From the NCBI GenBank assembly GCA_028284745.1, contig JANQRC010000017.1, positions 1-64,000 on the forward strand: a stretch of DNA of 64,000 nt, read 5' to 3'. The notes beneath the pieces were generated by a model, which made no database searches, had not been told where the DNA came from, and was given only the letters and a program-made list of their open reading frames with translations. This document shows positions 42,010 through 49,727 of this stretch, in pieces; positions within the stretch are counted from its first letter, which is position 1; the number at the start of each line of letters is the position of its first letter. Source of the stretch: Flavobacteriaceae bacterium. Its GTDB lineage: Bacteria > Bacteroidota > Bacteroidia > Flavobacteriales > Flavobacteriaceae. Made by a program: the position numbers and the translations under genes.

Positions 42010-43260
42010 CTAACCTAATTTTTTGAACAAAATACATGCATTGTGCCCTCCAAAACCGAACGTATTGCTCATTGCCGTTCTAATATCACGCCTTTGAGCT
42101 GTATTCAGTGTAAGGTTCAAAGAAGCATCTATATTTTCATCAACCGTAGAATGATTGATCGTGGGTGGGATCACCCCATGTTCTAATGCCAGTAAGGAAG
42201 CAATGGCCTCAACAGCTCCTGCTGCCCCTAGCAAATGTCCGGTCATGGACTTTGTTGAATTAATATTGATGTCCTTGGCGTGCTCGCCAAACACCTTCCC
42301 GATAGCTTTCAATTCTGCGACGTCTCCTAAAGGCGTAGACGTACCATGTGTGTTGATGTGGTCTACATCCTCAGGATTCATCCCCGCATTCTTGAGGCAA
42401 TTCTGCATTACAGCAACAACACCAATACCCTCGGGGTGCGGCGCGGTCATGTGGTGTGCGTCAGCAGAAAGACCACCACCGACAACTTCAGCATAGATCT
42501 TGGCGCCACGTGCTTTGGCATGTGCATATTCTTCAAGGATCAATGCGCCCGATCCTTCACCAAGCACAAACCCGTCTCTATTAGCATCGAACGGTCTCGA
42601 AGCCGTCTTCGGGTCATCATTCCGAGTGCTCATGGCATGCATGGCATTGAAGCCTCCCATACCTGCGGCGGTCACTGCAGCCTCAGATCCACCAGTAACG
42701 ATCACCTCAGCATGACCCAGTCTGATATAATTCAAGGCATCTATGATAGAATTTGCAGATGAGGCACAGGCTGATACCGTAGTATAGTTGGGTCCCATAA
42801 AGCCATGCTTGATCGAGATAAGGCCAGGGGCAATATCAGCGATCATTTTAGGGATGAAGAAAGGGTTGAAGCGTGGAGTGCCATCACCCTGCGCATATGC
42901 GGTGACCTCTTCTTGAAAAGTCTCCAAGCCGCCTATGCCTGCTCCCCAGATAACCCCGACACGATGTTTGTCGATAGATTCGAGGCCTAGGCCTGAATCT
43001 TTAAGGGCCTCATCGGAAGTAACTAAGGCGTATTGGGCAAATCTGTCCATACGCCTTACTTCTTTTTTGTGTATAAACTCTGTTGGATCGAAGTTCTTAA
43101 CTTCGCAAGCAAATTGTGTTTTGAAGTTGGAAGCGTCGAAGTGCGTCACGGGGGCTGCCCCACTAGCTCCGTTCTTAAGCCCGTTCCAATATTCTTCAAT
43201 ATTGTTCCCAATTGGCGTTAATGCTCCTATTCCAGTAACAACAACTCGCCGTAACTCCAT
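42010..43260 (-). CDS. fabF: 3-oxoacyl-ACP synthase II
   Basis: A 416-residue condensing enzyme that elongates fatty acids with malonyl-ACP. Catalytic Cys165 (TVSACASSANS), His (NTHGTSTPLGD, about 304) and His (KSMTGHLLGAAG, about 341) are visible. It follows acpP with a 19-base gap, the normal arrangement. Confidence 0.97.
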   Translation of the reverse strand: MELRRVVVTGIGALTPIGNNIEEYWNGLKNGASGAAPVTHFDASNFKTQFACEVKNFDPTEFIHKKEVRRMDRFAQYALVTSDEALKDSGLGLESIDKHRVGVIWGAGIGGLETFQEEVTAYAQGDGTPRFNPFFIPKMIADIAPGLISIKHGFMGPNYTTVSACASSANSIIDALNYIRLGHAEVIVTGGSEAAVTAAGMGGFNAMHAMSTRNDDPKTASRPFDANRDGFVLGEGSGALILEEYAHAKARGAKIYAEVVGGGLSADAHHMTAPHPEGIGVVAVMQNCLKNAGMNPEDVDHINTHGTSTPLGDVAELKAIGKVFGEHAKDININSTKSMTGHLLGAAGAVEAIASLLALEHGVIPPTINHSTVDENIDASLNLTLNTAQRRDIRTAMSNTFGFGGHNACILFKKLG

Positions 43261-43279
43261 AAATATATATGCTAGTTAA

Positions 43280-43513
43280 TTACTTTGCCTCTTCAATGTA
43301 TTGAATGGCCTGCCCAACGGTAGCGATGTTCTCGGCTTGATCGTCTGGAATCTGAATATCGAATTCTTTTTCAAACTCCATGATGAGCTCTACTGTATCC
43401 AGTGAGTCAGCGCCTAGGTCATTCGTGAAGCTCGCTTCAGCAACAACCTCGTTCTCGTCAACGCCTAGTTTGTCTACAATAATCGCTTTAACTCTTGATG
43501 CAATGTCTGACAT
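43280..43513 (-). CDS. acpP: Acyl carrier protein
   Basis: A 77-residue acidic carrier protein. Ser37 in [12 protein letters not shown] takes the 4'-phosphopantetheine arm. It is the first gene of the acpP-fabF-rnc operon and has a perfect TAnnTTTG box about 30 bases before its ATG. Confidence 0.97.
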   Translation of the reverse strand: MSDIASRVKAIIVDKLGVDENEVVAEASFTNDLGADSLDTVELIMEFEKEFDIQIPDDQAENIATVGQAIQYIEEAK

Positions 43514-43542
43514 AGTTGTAAAATTTAAAATTTAGTCGTTGG

Positions 43543-43550
43543 CAAAAATA
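43543..43550 (-). promoter_or_regulatory. Minus-7 box of the acpP operon
   Basis: TATTTTTG on the minus strand equals TAnnTTTG; the upstream -33 element is not clear. The leader is very A/T rich. Confidence 0.5.
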
Positions 43551-43691
43551 AAAAACTTTGTGGTTTTAACACCCTACTCGACACAAATGTGAAGGTAAGT
43601 TACTAAAATTGGCTCAAGTATTTTGCCTTTGCCTTCTGTTTGTTAATAATTATTCTTTCTTTTGTGAACCACCTAATGCTAGTGTTTTCCG

Positions 43692-44258
43692 ATGAAACGT
43701 ATCGTCATTTTTGCTTCGGGCTCAGGTACCAATGCCGAGAACATCATACAATATTTTCAAGAACGTCCCATAGCTAAGGTTGTTCAAGTGCTCTCTAACA
43801 AGAAGGATGCCAAAGTTTTAGACAGGTCTAAAAATTTGAGTGTGCCTGCTTTCAGCTTCGGCAAAGAAGCATTCCTAGATACCGACCAAGTATTAGACCT
43901 AGTTGCAGCTACCAGCCCGGACCTAATTGTATTAGCTGGTTTTCTTTGGAAGGTCCCGCAGAAGTTCATCGATGCATTTTCGAACAGGATCGTCAACATT
44001 CATCCTGCCTTGTTGCCAGATTATGGCGGAAAGGGAATGTACGGCATGCACGTGCACAAGGCCGTGATAGGTAACAAAGAGGTCGAATCGGGCATCACCA
44101 TCCACTACGTGAATGAGCATTATGACGAAGGTGCCATCATATTTCAAGCCAGAACATCGATAGATGATTCTGACACTCCCGAGACTTTGGCCCAAAAGAT
44201 CCACTCGCTAGAATACGAGCATTTTCCAAGGGTGATAGAAAAACTGCTTTCAGAATAA
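43692..44258 (+). CDS. purN: Phosphoribosylglycinamide formyltransferase
   Basis: A 188-residue enzyme of purine synthesis that formylates GAR with 10-formyl-tetrahydrofolate. ASGSGTNAENII binds the phosphate; NIHPALLPDYGGKGMYG includes the catalytic Asn-x-His, and the later Asp in NEHYDEGAII completes the site. The stop codon is followed directly by the rnhA start. Confidence 0.96.
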   Translation: MKRIVIFASGSGTNAENIIQYFQERPIAKVVQVLSNKKDAKVLDRSKNLSVPAFSFGKEAFLDTDQVLDLVAATSPDLIVLAGFLWKVPQKFIDAFSNRIVNIHPALLPDYGGKGMYGMHVHKAVIGNKEVESGITIHYVNEHYDEGAIIFQARTSIDDSDTPETLAQKIHSLEYEHFPRVIEKLLSE

Positions 44259-44738
44259 ATGGCCCAAGCCGATGTGCACATATATACCGACGGCGCGTCT
44301 AGAGGAAACCCAGGTCCTGGAGGGTATGGGATCGTCATGGAATGGGTCGGTAAGCCTTACAAGAAAGAGTTTGCCCAAGGCTTTGAGCGAACTACAAACA
44401 ATCGCATGGAGCTCATGGCAGTGATCAAGGCGCTAGACAAATTGAAGAAAGAGAAGTTGATGGTGACCATCTTTACCGATTCTAAATACGTCGCTGATGC
44501 AGTAGAGAAGGGTTGGGTCTTCAACTGGGAAAGGAAAGGATTTGTAGGCAAGAAGAATGTAGACCTCTGGGTTGCCTTTTTGAAGCTATATAGAAAACAC
44601 AACATTGTCATCAAGTGGATCAAAGGGCATAGCAACCACCCGCAAAACGACCGTTGTGACCAGTTGGCCGTGATGGCATCAAAACAGGAGAAGCTCAGTA
44701 AAGACCTTGGTTTTGAGGACGATGCGGCACTACTCTAA
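44259..44738 (+). CDS. rnhA: Ribonuclease HI
   Basis: A 159-residue enzyme cutting RNA in RNA/DNA hybrids. The DEDD residues are in IYTDGASRGNPGPGGYG (Asp), RMELMAVIKAL (Glu), FTDSKYVADAV (Asp) and HPQNDRCDQLA (Asp). It begins immediately after the purN stop, so translation is coupled. Confidence 0.96.
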   Translation: MAQADVHIYTDGASRGNPGPGGYGIVMEWVGKPYKKEFAQGFERTTNNRMELMAVIKALDKLKKEKLMVTIFTDSKYVADAVEKGWVFNWERKGFVGKKNVDLWVAFLKLYRKHNIVIKWIKGHSNHPQNDRCDQLAVMASKQEKLSKDLGFEDDAALL

Positions 44739-44788
44739 CTTAACTCTGACATCAAAGTTGTACTTTTAAGAAAAAATCCCCTGAGATC

Positions 44789-45391
44789 GTGATGCTTAAA
44801 TTTACCATCGTTCTATTTTTCTTGTGCACATCCTTTTCCTTTTCTCAAAGCGATTGGGTGCTAAAGAAGAACAAGAATGGCATTCGGGTCTATGTGCGGG
44901 AGATTCCTACCTCAGAGATCAACGAATTCAAAGCTACAACGATCCTCTCCGCAGATCTAGAGGATGTGGTCGCCTTGATCATAGATGGTGACAACCTGCA
45001 TACCTGGAACTACAAGACCTCAGATAGCAAGACGGTTAAAGTCCTTTCAGAGACTGAACGTATCATTTGGATGAAAAATGATTTGCCCTGGCCCATCCGC
45101 AATCGGGATCACGTTACGCATATGAAGATAGAGGCGCTCTCGGAAAGTGAGGTCAAAATATGGCTGTTGCCAGACACTTCTGATATCGTACCCGTCAATG
45201 ATGACCTTATTAGGATCATGGATTTCAAAGGGTATTGGTTGGTAAAACGAATGGGAAACAACCTTTCCGTTACACACCAGATGTTTGGCGACCCCAACGG
45301 AAAATTGCCAACCTGGTTGCTGAACTCACTACTTACCAAGGCTCCTTACACCTCTTTCTCGAACATGAAGAAAATGCTCGGAACAAAGTAG
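44789..45391 (+). CDS. Exported START-domain lipid-binding protein
   Basis: A 200-residue protein with signal peptide (1-20, cut near SFS-QS) and a START/Bet-v-1-like cavity domain (about 25-195: WVLKKNKNGIRVYVREI, LPWPIRNRDHVTHM, YWLVKRMGNNLSVTHQ). START proteins bind lipids or sterol-like molecules. A TACTTTTA box lies 30 bases upstream of the ATG. Confidence 0.85.
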   Translation: MMLKFTIVLFFLCTSFSFSQSDWVLKKNKNGIRVYVREIPTSEINEFKATTILSADLEDVVALIIDGDNLHTWNYKTSDSKTVKVLSETERIIWMKNDLPWPIRNRDHVTHMKIEALSESEVKIWLLPDTSDIVPVNDDLIRIMDFKGYWLVKRMGNNLSVTHQMFGDPNGKLPTWLLNSLLTKAPYTSFSNMKKMLGTK

Positions 45392-45458
45392 CACGACCAT
45401 CTTCGACGGCTATTTTTCAAATAACAAAACTGAAGCTTCGGTTTAAGAACGTAATCGA

Positions 45459-45466
45459 TATATTTG
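45459..45466 (+). promoter_or_regulatory. Minus-7 box before the PfkB kinase gene
   Basis: TATATTTG matches the consensus exactly and lies 14 bases before the ATG at 45481. No good -33 TTTG is seen. Confidence 0.4.
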
Positions 45467-45480
45467 CAAAAAATTACTGA

Positions 45481-46407
45481 ATGAGCAAATTGCTAATTGT
45501 CGGAACTGTGGCATTCGACGCCATTGAAACTCCTTTCGGGAAAACCGACAAGATCCTAGGCGGCGCAGGAACTTTTATTGGCCTTGCCGCATCCTATTTC
45601 AACGTTGATGCCGCTATTGTTTCTGTTGTTGGCGGCGACTTTCCTGAAAAATATTTAGCCCTGCTTGAAGATAGAAATATCGAAGTATCTGGTATTGAGG
45701 TCGTCCCCAATGGCAAGACCTTCTTCTGGAGTGGCCGCTATCACAACGACATGAATAGCAGAGATACATTGGCAACAGAACTGAACGTCCTTGCAGATTT
45801 TGACCCCAAAGTCCCGGCAAACTACAAAGATGCCGAAGTAGTCATGTTGGGAAACCTGCACCCGACCATACAGTTGGATGTCATCAAGCAAATGACCTCG
45901 ACCCCTAAGCTGATCATCTTGGATACCATGAACTTCTGGATGGACAATACTTGGGATGAGTTGATGGAAGTCATCGCCAAGGTAGATGTCATTACCATAA
46001 ATGATGAAGAGGCGCGCCAATTGTCTGGTGAGTATTCGCTGGTGAAAGCCGCGCAAAAGATCATTGAGATGGGGCCAAAATATGTGGTCATAAAAAAGGG
46101 AGAGCACGGCGCTTTGTTGTTCGACCACGACAGCATCTTCTTTGCTCCTGCCTTGCCGCTAGAAGAGGTGTTCGACCCCACTGGCGCAGGCGACACCTTT
46201 GCAGGAGGCTTTGCCGGTTACATTGCCTCTCGTCAAGATATTTCTTTCGAAAGTATGAAGAATGCCATCATATATGGTTCAAACCTGGCCTCGTTCTGTG
46301 TAGAGAAGTTCGGCACGCAGCGCATGGAGACCTTAACAACCAAAGAAGTGCGAGATCGTCTGAAGCAATTCAAGCGACTCACACAATTCGAAATAGAACT
46401 AACATAA
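45481..46407 (+). CDS. PfkB/ribokinase family sugar kinase
   Basis: A 308-residue kinase. N-terminal ILGGAGTFIGLAA is the substrate side, and DPTGAGDTFAGGFAGYIA (about 238-255) gives the catalytic Asp and the anion hole of the family. The acceptor (nucleoside or sugar) cannot be read. In Bacteroidetes it usually precedes the PurF-like gene, as here. Confidence 0.92.
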   Translation: MSKLLIVGTVAFDAIETPFGKTDKILGGAGTFIGLAASYFNVDAAIVSVVGGDFPEKYLALLEDRNIEVSGIEVVPNGKTFFWSGRYHNDMNSRDTLATELNVLADFDPKVPANYKDAEVVMLGNLHPTIQLDVIKQMTSTPKLIILDTMNFWMDNTWDELMEVIAKVDVITINDEEARQLSGEYSLVKAAQKIIEMGPKYVVIKKGEHGALLFDHDSIFFAPALPLEEVFDPTGAGDTFAGGFAGYIASRQDISFESMKNAIIYGSNLASFCVEKFGTQRMETLTTKEVRDRLKQFKRLTQFEIELT

Positions 46408-46411
46408 GTAC

Positions 46412-46440
46412 ACGCGCCAAAATTTGGCGCGTTTTTGTTT
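46412..46440 (+). terminator. Intrinsic terminator between the PfkB and PurF-like genes
   Basis: Stem ACGCGCCAAA / TTTGGCGCGT (46412-46432) followed by TTTTGTTT. It ends only four bases before the PurF-like ATG at 46445, so it could act as an attenuator for that gene rather than a simple end signal. Confidence 0.8.
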
Positions 46441-46444
46441 CAAT

Positions 46445-48343
46445 ATGAGCGATGCACTAAAACACGAATGCGGAATAGCCATGATAAGGCTGTTAAAACC
46501 GCTAGAATACTACAAGGAAAAGTACGGTTCTGCCTTTTACGGGGTGAACAAGATGTACTTGATGATGGAAAAGCAGCACAATCGCGGACAAGATGGTGCA
46601 GGCTTTGCCAGTATAAAGCTAGACATGCCGCCGGGCAGTCGCTACATAAGCCGTGTGCGCTCTAACAAGCAACAGCCGATCCAGGATATCTTTGCGCAGA
46701 TCAACCAACGTGCTAACGATGAGCTTCTTGCTCATCCTGAGTATACCGACGATGTATCGCTCCAAAAGCAAAACATTCCTTACATGGGCGAATTGTTATT
46801 AGGCCATGTGCGCTATGGTACCTTTGGTAAGAACAGTATCGAAAGCGTGCATCCTTTCCTAAGGCAGAACAACTGGATGCACCGAAATCTCATCGTTGCA
46901 GGAAACTTCAACATGACCAACACTTCAGAGCTTTTTGACAACCTTGTACAATTAGGTCAGCATCCCAAGGAAAAAGCAGATACGATCACCGTAATGGAAA
47001 AGATCGGTCACTTTTTGGACGATGCCGTAGCAAAGCTGTACAAAGAGTTGAAGCAACAGGGCTACACAAAATTAGAAGCCTCTCCACTGATCGCAGAAAG
47101 ACTGAATGTTGCTAAGATCTTGAAGAAGTCTGCTAAAAACTGGGACGGTGGTTATGCGATGGCCGGGCTTCTTGGCCATGGTGATGCCTTTGTGCTTCGT
47201 GACCCAGCAGGCATTCGGCCAGCTTACTTCTATCAAGATGAGGAGGTCGTTGTCGTTGCTTCAGAAAGGCCTGTCATCCAGACCGTTTTCAATGTTTCTT
47301 TTGAAGATATTCACGAATTGGATCCCGGCAAGGCCATCATCGTCAAAAAGAATGGCAGCGTGCATTTCAAAAGGATCTTGGACCCACTAGAAAGAAAAAC
47401 CTGTTCTTTTGAACGCATCTATTTTTCTCGCGGAAGCGACCATGAGATCTATCAAGAGCGAAAGAACTTGGGGCGATACATCTTTGATTCTGTCTTGAGA
47501 GAGATCGATTATGATCTTGTCAATACTGTGTTCTCCTATATTCCGAATACGGCAGAGACATCGTTCTTGGGAATGGTGAAACAAGCGCAAGACTATCTTA
47601 ATCGCCGTAAGGAAAACTGGATCCTAGAGCAAGAGGGCAGCATCGACAAAGAAGCGCTTCACAAAGTGTTGAACATGCGTCCACGCATCGAAAAAGTGGC
47701 CATAAAGGATGTGAAGTTACGAACTTTTATTACTGAAGACAGCAGTCGCGACGACTTGGTCACCCACGTGTATGATGTCACGTACGGCTCTGTGAAGCCC
47801 ACTGACAATTTGGTGATCATTGACGATAGCATCGTTCGTGGAACTACATTGAAGAAGAGTATTTTAAAAATGCTTTCTAGACTAAGCCCGAAGAAGATTG
47901 TTGTAGTTTCTTCTGCACCCCAAATTCGCTATCCGGATTGCTATGGGATCGACATGGCCAGGCTAGAGGGATTGATCGCCTTTAGGGCAGCGCTTGCCCT
48001 CCTAAAAGAGCGCGACATGTACTACATTGTCGAGAAGACCTACTACCAATGTCTAGAACAACTCAAGAAGGACAACCACGAAATGGTGAATGTGGTGCAA
48101 CAGATATATGAGCCTTTCACTTATGAAGAAGTATCTTCCAAGATCGCTGAGTCATTGAAAGAGGATGAGACCGAAACCGAGGTGAGCATCATCTATCAAA
48201 CGGTTGAGAATCTTCATAAAGCCTGCCCTAAAAATTTGGGAGATTGGTACTTTACTGGCAATTATCCTACCAAAGGCGGCAATCGTGTTGTCAATCAAGC
48301 ATTTGTAAACTTTTTTGAAGGAAAGAAGGTAAGAGCCTACTGA
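46445..48343 (+). CDS. PurF-like amidophosphoribosyltransferase paralogue
   Basis: About 632 residues, much longer than PurF (about 500). The N-terminal glutaminase domain has its nucleophile at Cys9 (MSDALKHECGIA), so an eight-residue leader must be removed, as in propeptide-type PurF. HNRGQDGAGFAS and HVRYGTFG are glutaminase motifs; VIIDDSIVRGTTLKK (about 457-471) is the PRPP loop. Flavobacteria commonly carry this long form as a second PurF. The reaction is presumably transfer of glutamine nitrogen to PRPP, but the long form may differ. The open frame extends to 46424, but that start would lie in the terminator. Confidence 0.88.
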   Translation: MSDALKHECGIAMIRLLKPLEYYKEKYGSAFYGVNKMYLMMEKQHNRGQDGAGFASIKLDMPPGSRYISRVRSNKQQPIQDIFAQINQRANDELLAHPEYTDDVSLQKQNIPYMGELLLGHVRYGTFGKNSIESVHPFLRQNNWMHRNLIVAGNFNMTNTSELFDNLVQLGQHPKEKADTITVMEKIGHFLDDAVAKLYKELKQQGYTKLEASPLIAERLNVAKILKKSAKNWDGGYAMAGLLGHGDAFVLRDPAGIRPAYFYQDEEVVVVASERPVIQTVFNVSFEDIHELDPGKAIIVKKNGSVHFKRILDPLERKTCSFERIYFSRGSDHEIYQERKNLGRYIFDSVLREIDYDLVNTVFSYIPNTAETSFLGMVKQAQDYLNRRKENWILEQEGSIDKEALHKVLNMRPRIEKVAIKDVKLRTFITEDSSRDDLVTHVYDVTYGSVKPTDNLVIIDDSIVRGTTLKKSILKMLSRLSPKKIVVVSSAPQIRYPDCYGIDMARLEGLIAFRAALALLKERDMYYIVEKTYYQCLEQLKKDNHEMVNVVQQIYEPFTYEEVSSKIAESLKEDETETEVSIIYQTVENLHKACPKNLGDWYFTGNYPTKGGNRVVNQAFVNFFEGKKVRAY

Positions 48344-48448
48344 CCGAAAAATCACTAGAAAAATATCAAAGTGTGCATTTCGTCGATAAAATATGCTCTT
48401 TATCGGCAATTTCCAATTTTCGCTAGGTTTTGGGGTTACTTTTACAAA

Positions 48449-48523
48449 GCCATAGCATAAGTAGGTTAAGTTCATGGTAAGATTTGGGGCAAAAAGGTGG
48501 ATCTAATCCACCTTTTTATTTTT
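48449..48523 (+). ncRNA. Tandem small RNA-like unit, copy A
   Basis: Begins with the hairpin GCCAT...ATGGT around the loop word AGCATAAGTAGGTTAAGTTC, then AAGATTTGGGGC, then a terminator with a perfect 12-bp stem (48491-48502 with 48506-48517) and a T-rich tail. The core is nearly identical to copies B and C, but the terminator sequence differs while keeping the fold, which supports selection on structure. The upstream promoter region is not shared with B and C. Function unknown. Confidence 0.65.
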
Positions 48524-48606
48524 CTACCCCCATAATCACTCGTCAACTCCCTTCTCAAATAAGTTCCATAACTCTTACACGATCAGAGCCGCGTTTCGTC
48601 CATTTT

Positions 48607-48640
48607 TTTGAGACGCTCGTGATGCTTCTCCCTATATTCG
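48607..48640 (+). promoter_or_regulatory. Promoter of small RNA copy B
   Basis: TTTG (48607-48610), 22-base spacer, TATATTCG (48633-48640). An inverted repeat GCGTTTC...GAGACGC (48591-48616) overlaps the -33 box and is shared with copy C, a possible operator. Confidence 0.6.
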
Positions 48641-48644
48641 GGTC

Positions 48645-48724
48645 GCCATAGCATAAATAGGTTAAGTTCATGGTAAGATCTGGGGCAAAAGGGTAGGACA
48701 TCCGTTCTGCCCTTTTCATCTTTA
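48645..48724 (+). ncRNA. Tandem small RNA-like unit, copy B
   Basis: Same core as copy A with two or three substitutions (for example AGCATAAATAGG). The 5' hairpin pairs GCCAT with ATGGT including a G-U pair. The terminator stem is AAAAGGGTAG / CTGCCCTTTT (48687-48696 with 48707-48716). Expected transcript about 75-80 nt. About 150 bases, including the promoter, are almost identical to copy C. Confidence 0.7.
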
Positions 48725-48831
48725 TACTCTTTATGTGGATCATGTTATTCGACATGAAGGTTTCCCAATAGCCAATACTTCCCGTTACTTTCACGACAGT
48801 TACACGATCAAAGCTGCGTTTCGTCCATTTT

Positions 48832-48864
48832 TTTGAGACGCTCGTGATGCTTCCCCTATATTCG
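48832..48864 (+). promoter_or_regulatory. Promoter of small RNA copy C
   Basis: TTTG (48832-48835), 21-base spacer, TATATTCG (48857-48864). Spacer lengths of 22 and 21 bases for B and C fit a real Bacteroidetes promoter, and the single deleted base (CTTCTCC versus CTTCCC) falls inside the spacer. Confidence 0.65.
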
Positions 48865-48868
48865 GGTC

Positions 48869-48950
48869 ACCATAGCATAAGTAGGTTAAGTTCATGGTAA
48901 GATTTGGGGCAAAAGGGTAGGACATCCGTTCTGCCCTTTTCATTTTTATA
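48869..48950 (+). ncRNA. Tandem small RNA-like unit, copy C
   Basis: Core identical to copy A over the loop word and AAGATTTGGGGC, with the 5' stem ACCAT/ATGGT, and the B-type terminator (48911-48920 with 48931-48940) followed by CATTTTTAT. The next gene (sodA) is on the opposite strand with its own terminator, so the copies cannot be leaders of a downstream gene. Confidence 0.7.
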
Positions 48951-48954
48951 GGGC

Positions 48955-48980
48955 ATGAAAAAACGGGCACTCGGCCCGTT
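48955..48980 (-). terminator. Intrinsic terminator of sodA
   Basis: Stem AACGGGC / GCCCGTT (48962-48968 with 48974-48980), followed on the minus strand by TTTTTTCAT. Lies 30 bases after the sodA stop. Confidence 0.85.
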
Positions 48981-49009
48981 CTTGTTTATCTATTCACAAT
49001 AGTCAACCC

Positions 49010-49618
49010 CTATTTGTTCGCTTCATACAGCTCGCTTACTTTATCCCAATTGACCACACTGAAGAATTCTGAGATATAATCTGGCCTGCGGTTTTGGTAG
49101 TTCAAGTAATAGGCATGCTCCCAGACATCCAATCCAAGTATGGGAAATCCGCCACAACTCACACTTGGCATTAGCGGGTTGTCTTGATTTGGTGTTGAGC
49201 ACACCTCTACCTTACCGCCTTTGTGCACGCATAGCCATGCCCAACCAGACCCAAATCTAGTAGCTGCCGCTTTGCTGAAAGTTTCTTTGAACCCATCATA
49301 AGATCCATATGCCACTGTAATAGCCTCGGCCAATGCTCCTGAAGGTTCCCCACCGCCATCCGGTGACATCACTTCCCAAAAAAGGCAGTGATTGTAAAAT
49401 CCACCTCCGTTGTTTCGTACAGCCGCATTGTTCATGTCAAGATCGCCCAGAATGTCTTCGATCGACTTCCCAGCTAGATCCGTACCTTCGATCGCTGCAT
49501 TTAACTTTGTCGTGTAGCCATTGTGATGCTTTGTATGGTGTATCTCCATGGTGCGTGCATCCATGTGTGGTTCAAGTGCTTCGTATGCATATGGTAACTT
49601 TGGTAGTTCGAAAGCCAT
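49010..49618 (-). CDS. sodA: Superoxide dismutase (Fe/Mn)
   Basis: 202 residues from the ATG at 49618 ([20 protein letters not shown]); the longer open frame to 49777 is leader. Metal ligands are His in [12 protein letters not shown], His in [11 protein letters not shown], and Asp/His in [27 protein letters not shown] and the GSGWAWLC segment fit the dimeric Fe- or Mn-type; the metal cannot be fixed from sequence with certainty. A good RBS (GAGAAGG) and a TAAATTTG box (49661-49654) lie upstream. Confidence 0.96.
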   Translation of the reverse strand: MAFELPKLPYAYEALEPHMDARTMEIHHTKHHNGYTTKLNAAIEGTDLAGKSIEDILGDLDMNNAAVRNNGGGFYNHCLFWEVMSPDGGGEPSGALAEAITVAYGSYDGFKETFSKAAATRFGSGWAWLCVHKGGKVEVCSTPNQDNPLMPSVSCGGFPILGLDVWEHAYYLNYQNRRPDYISEFFSVVNWDKVSELYEANK

Positions 49619-49653
49619 TTTTTTCAGTTTTACGGTTAATATTTTTTCCTTCT

Positions 49654-49661
49654 CAAATTTA
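49654..49661 (-). promoter_or_regulatory. Minus-7 box of sodA
   Basis: TAAATTTG on the minus strand is a perfect TAnnTTTG; the -33 element is weak. The leader is about 30 bases. Confidence 0.45.
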
Positions 49662-49727
49662 CACAAAAACCTGTTGAATATAAGTTTCAACTGATTGAGA
49701 ATTGCTATTTTGGTATAAATTCTTCCT

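Noticed and set aside
48152-48794. Minus-strand frames that all contain MNLTYLCYG at the small RNA repeats
   Set aside because: The shared peptide only reflects the repeated DNA core; the rest of the frames differ and end differently, and the promoters and terminators lie on the plus strand.
48449-48950. CRISPR array
   Set aside because: Only three copies about 200 bases apart, each with a terminator; spacing and length do not fit CRISPR. No cas genes and no array elsewhere in the window.
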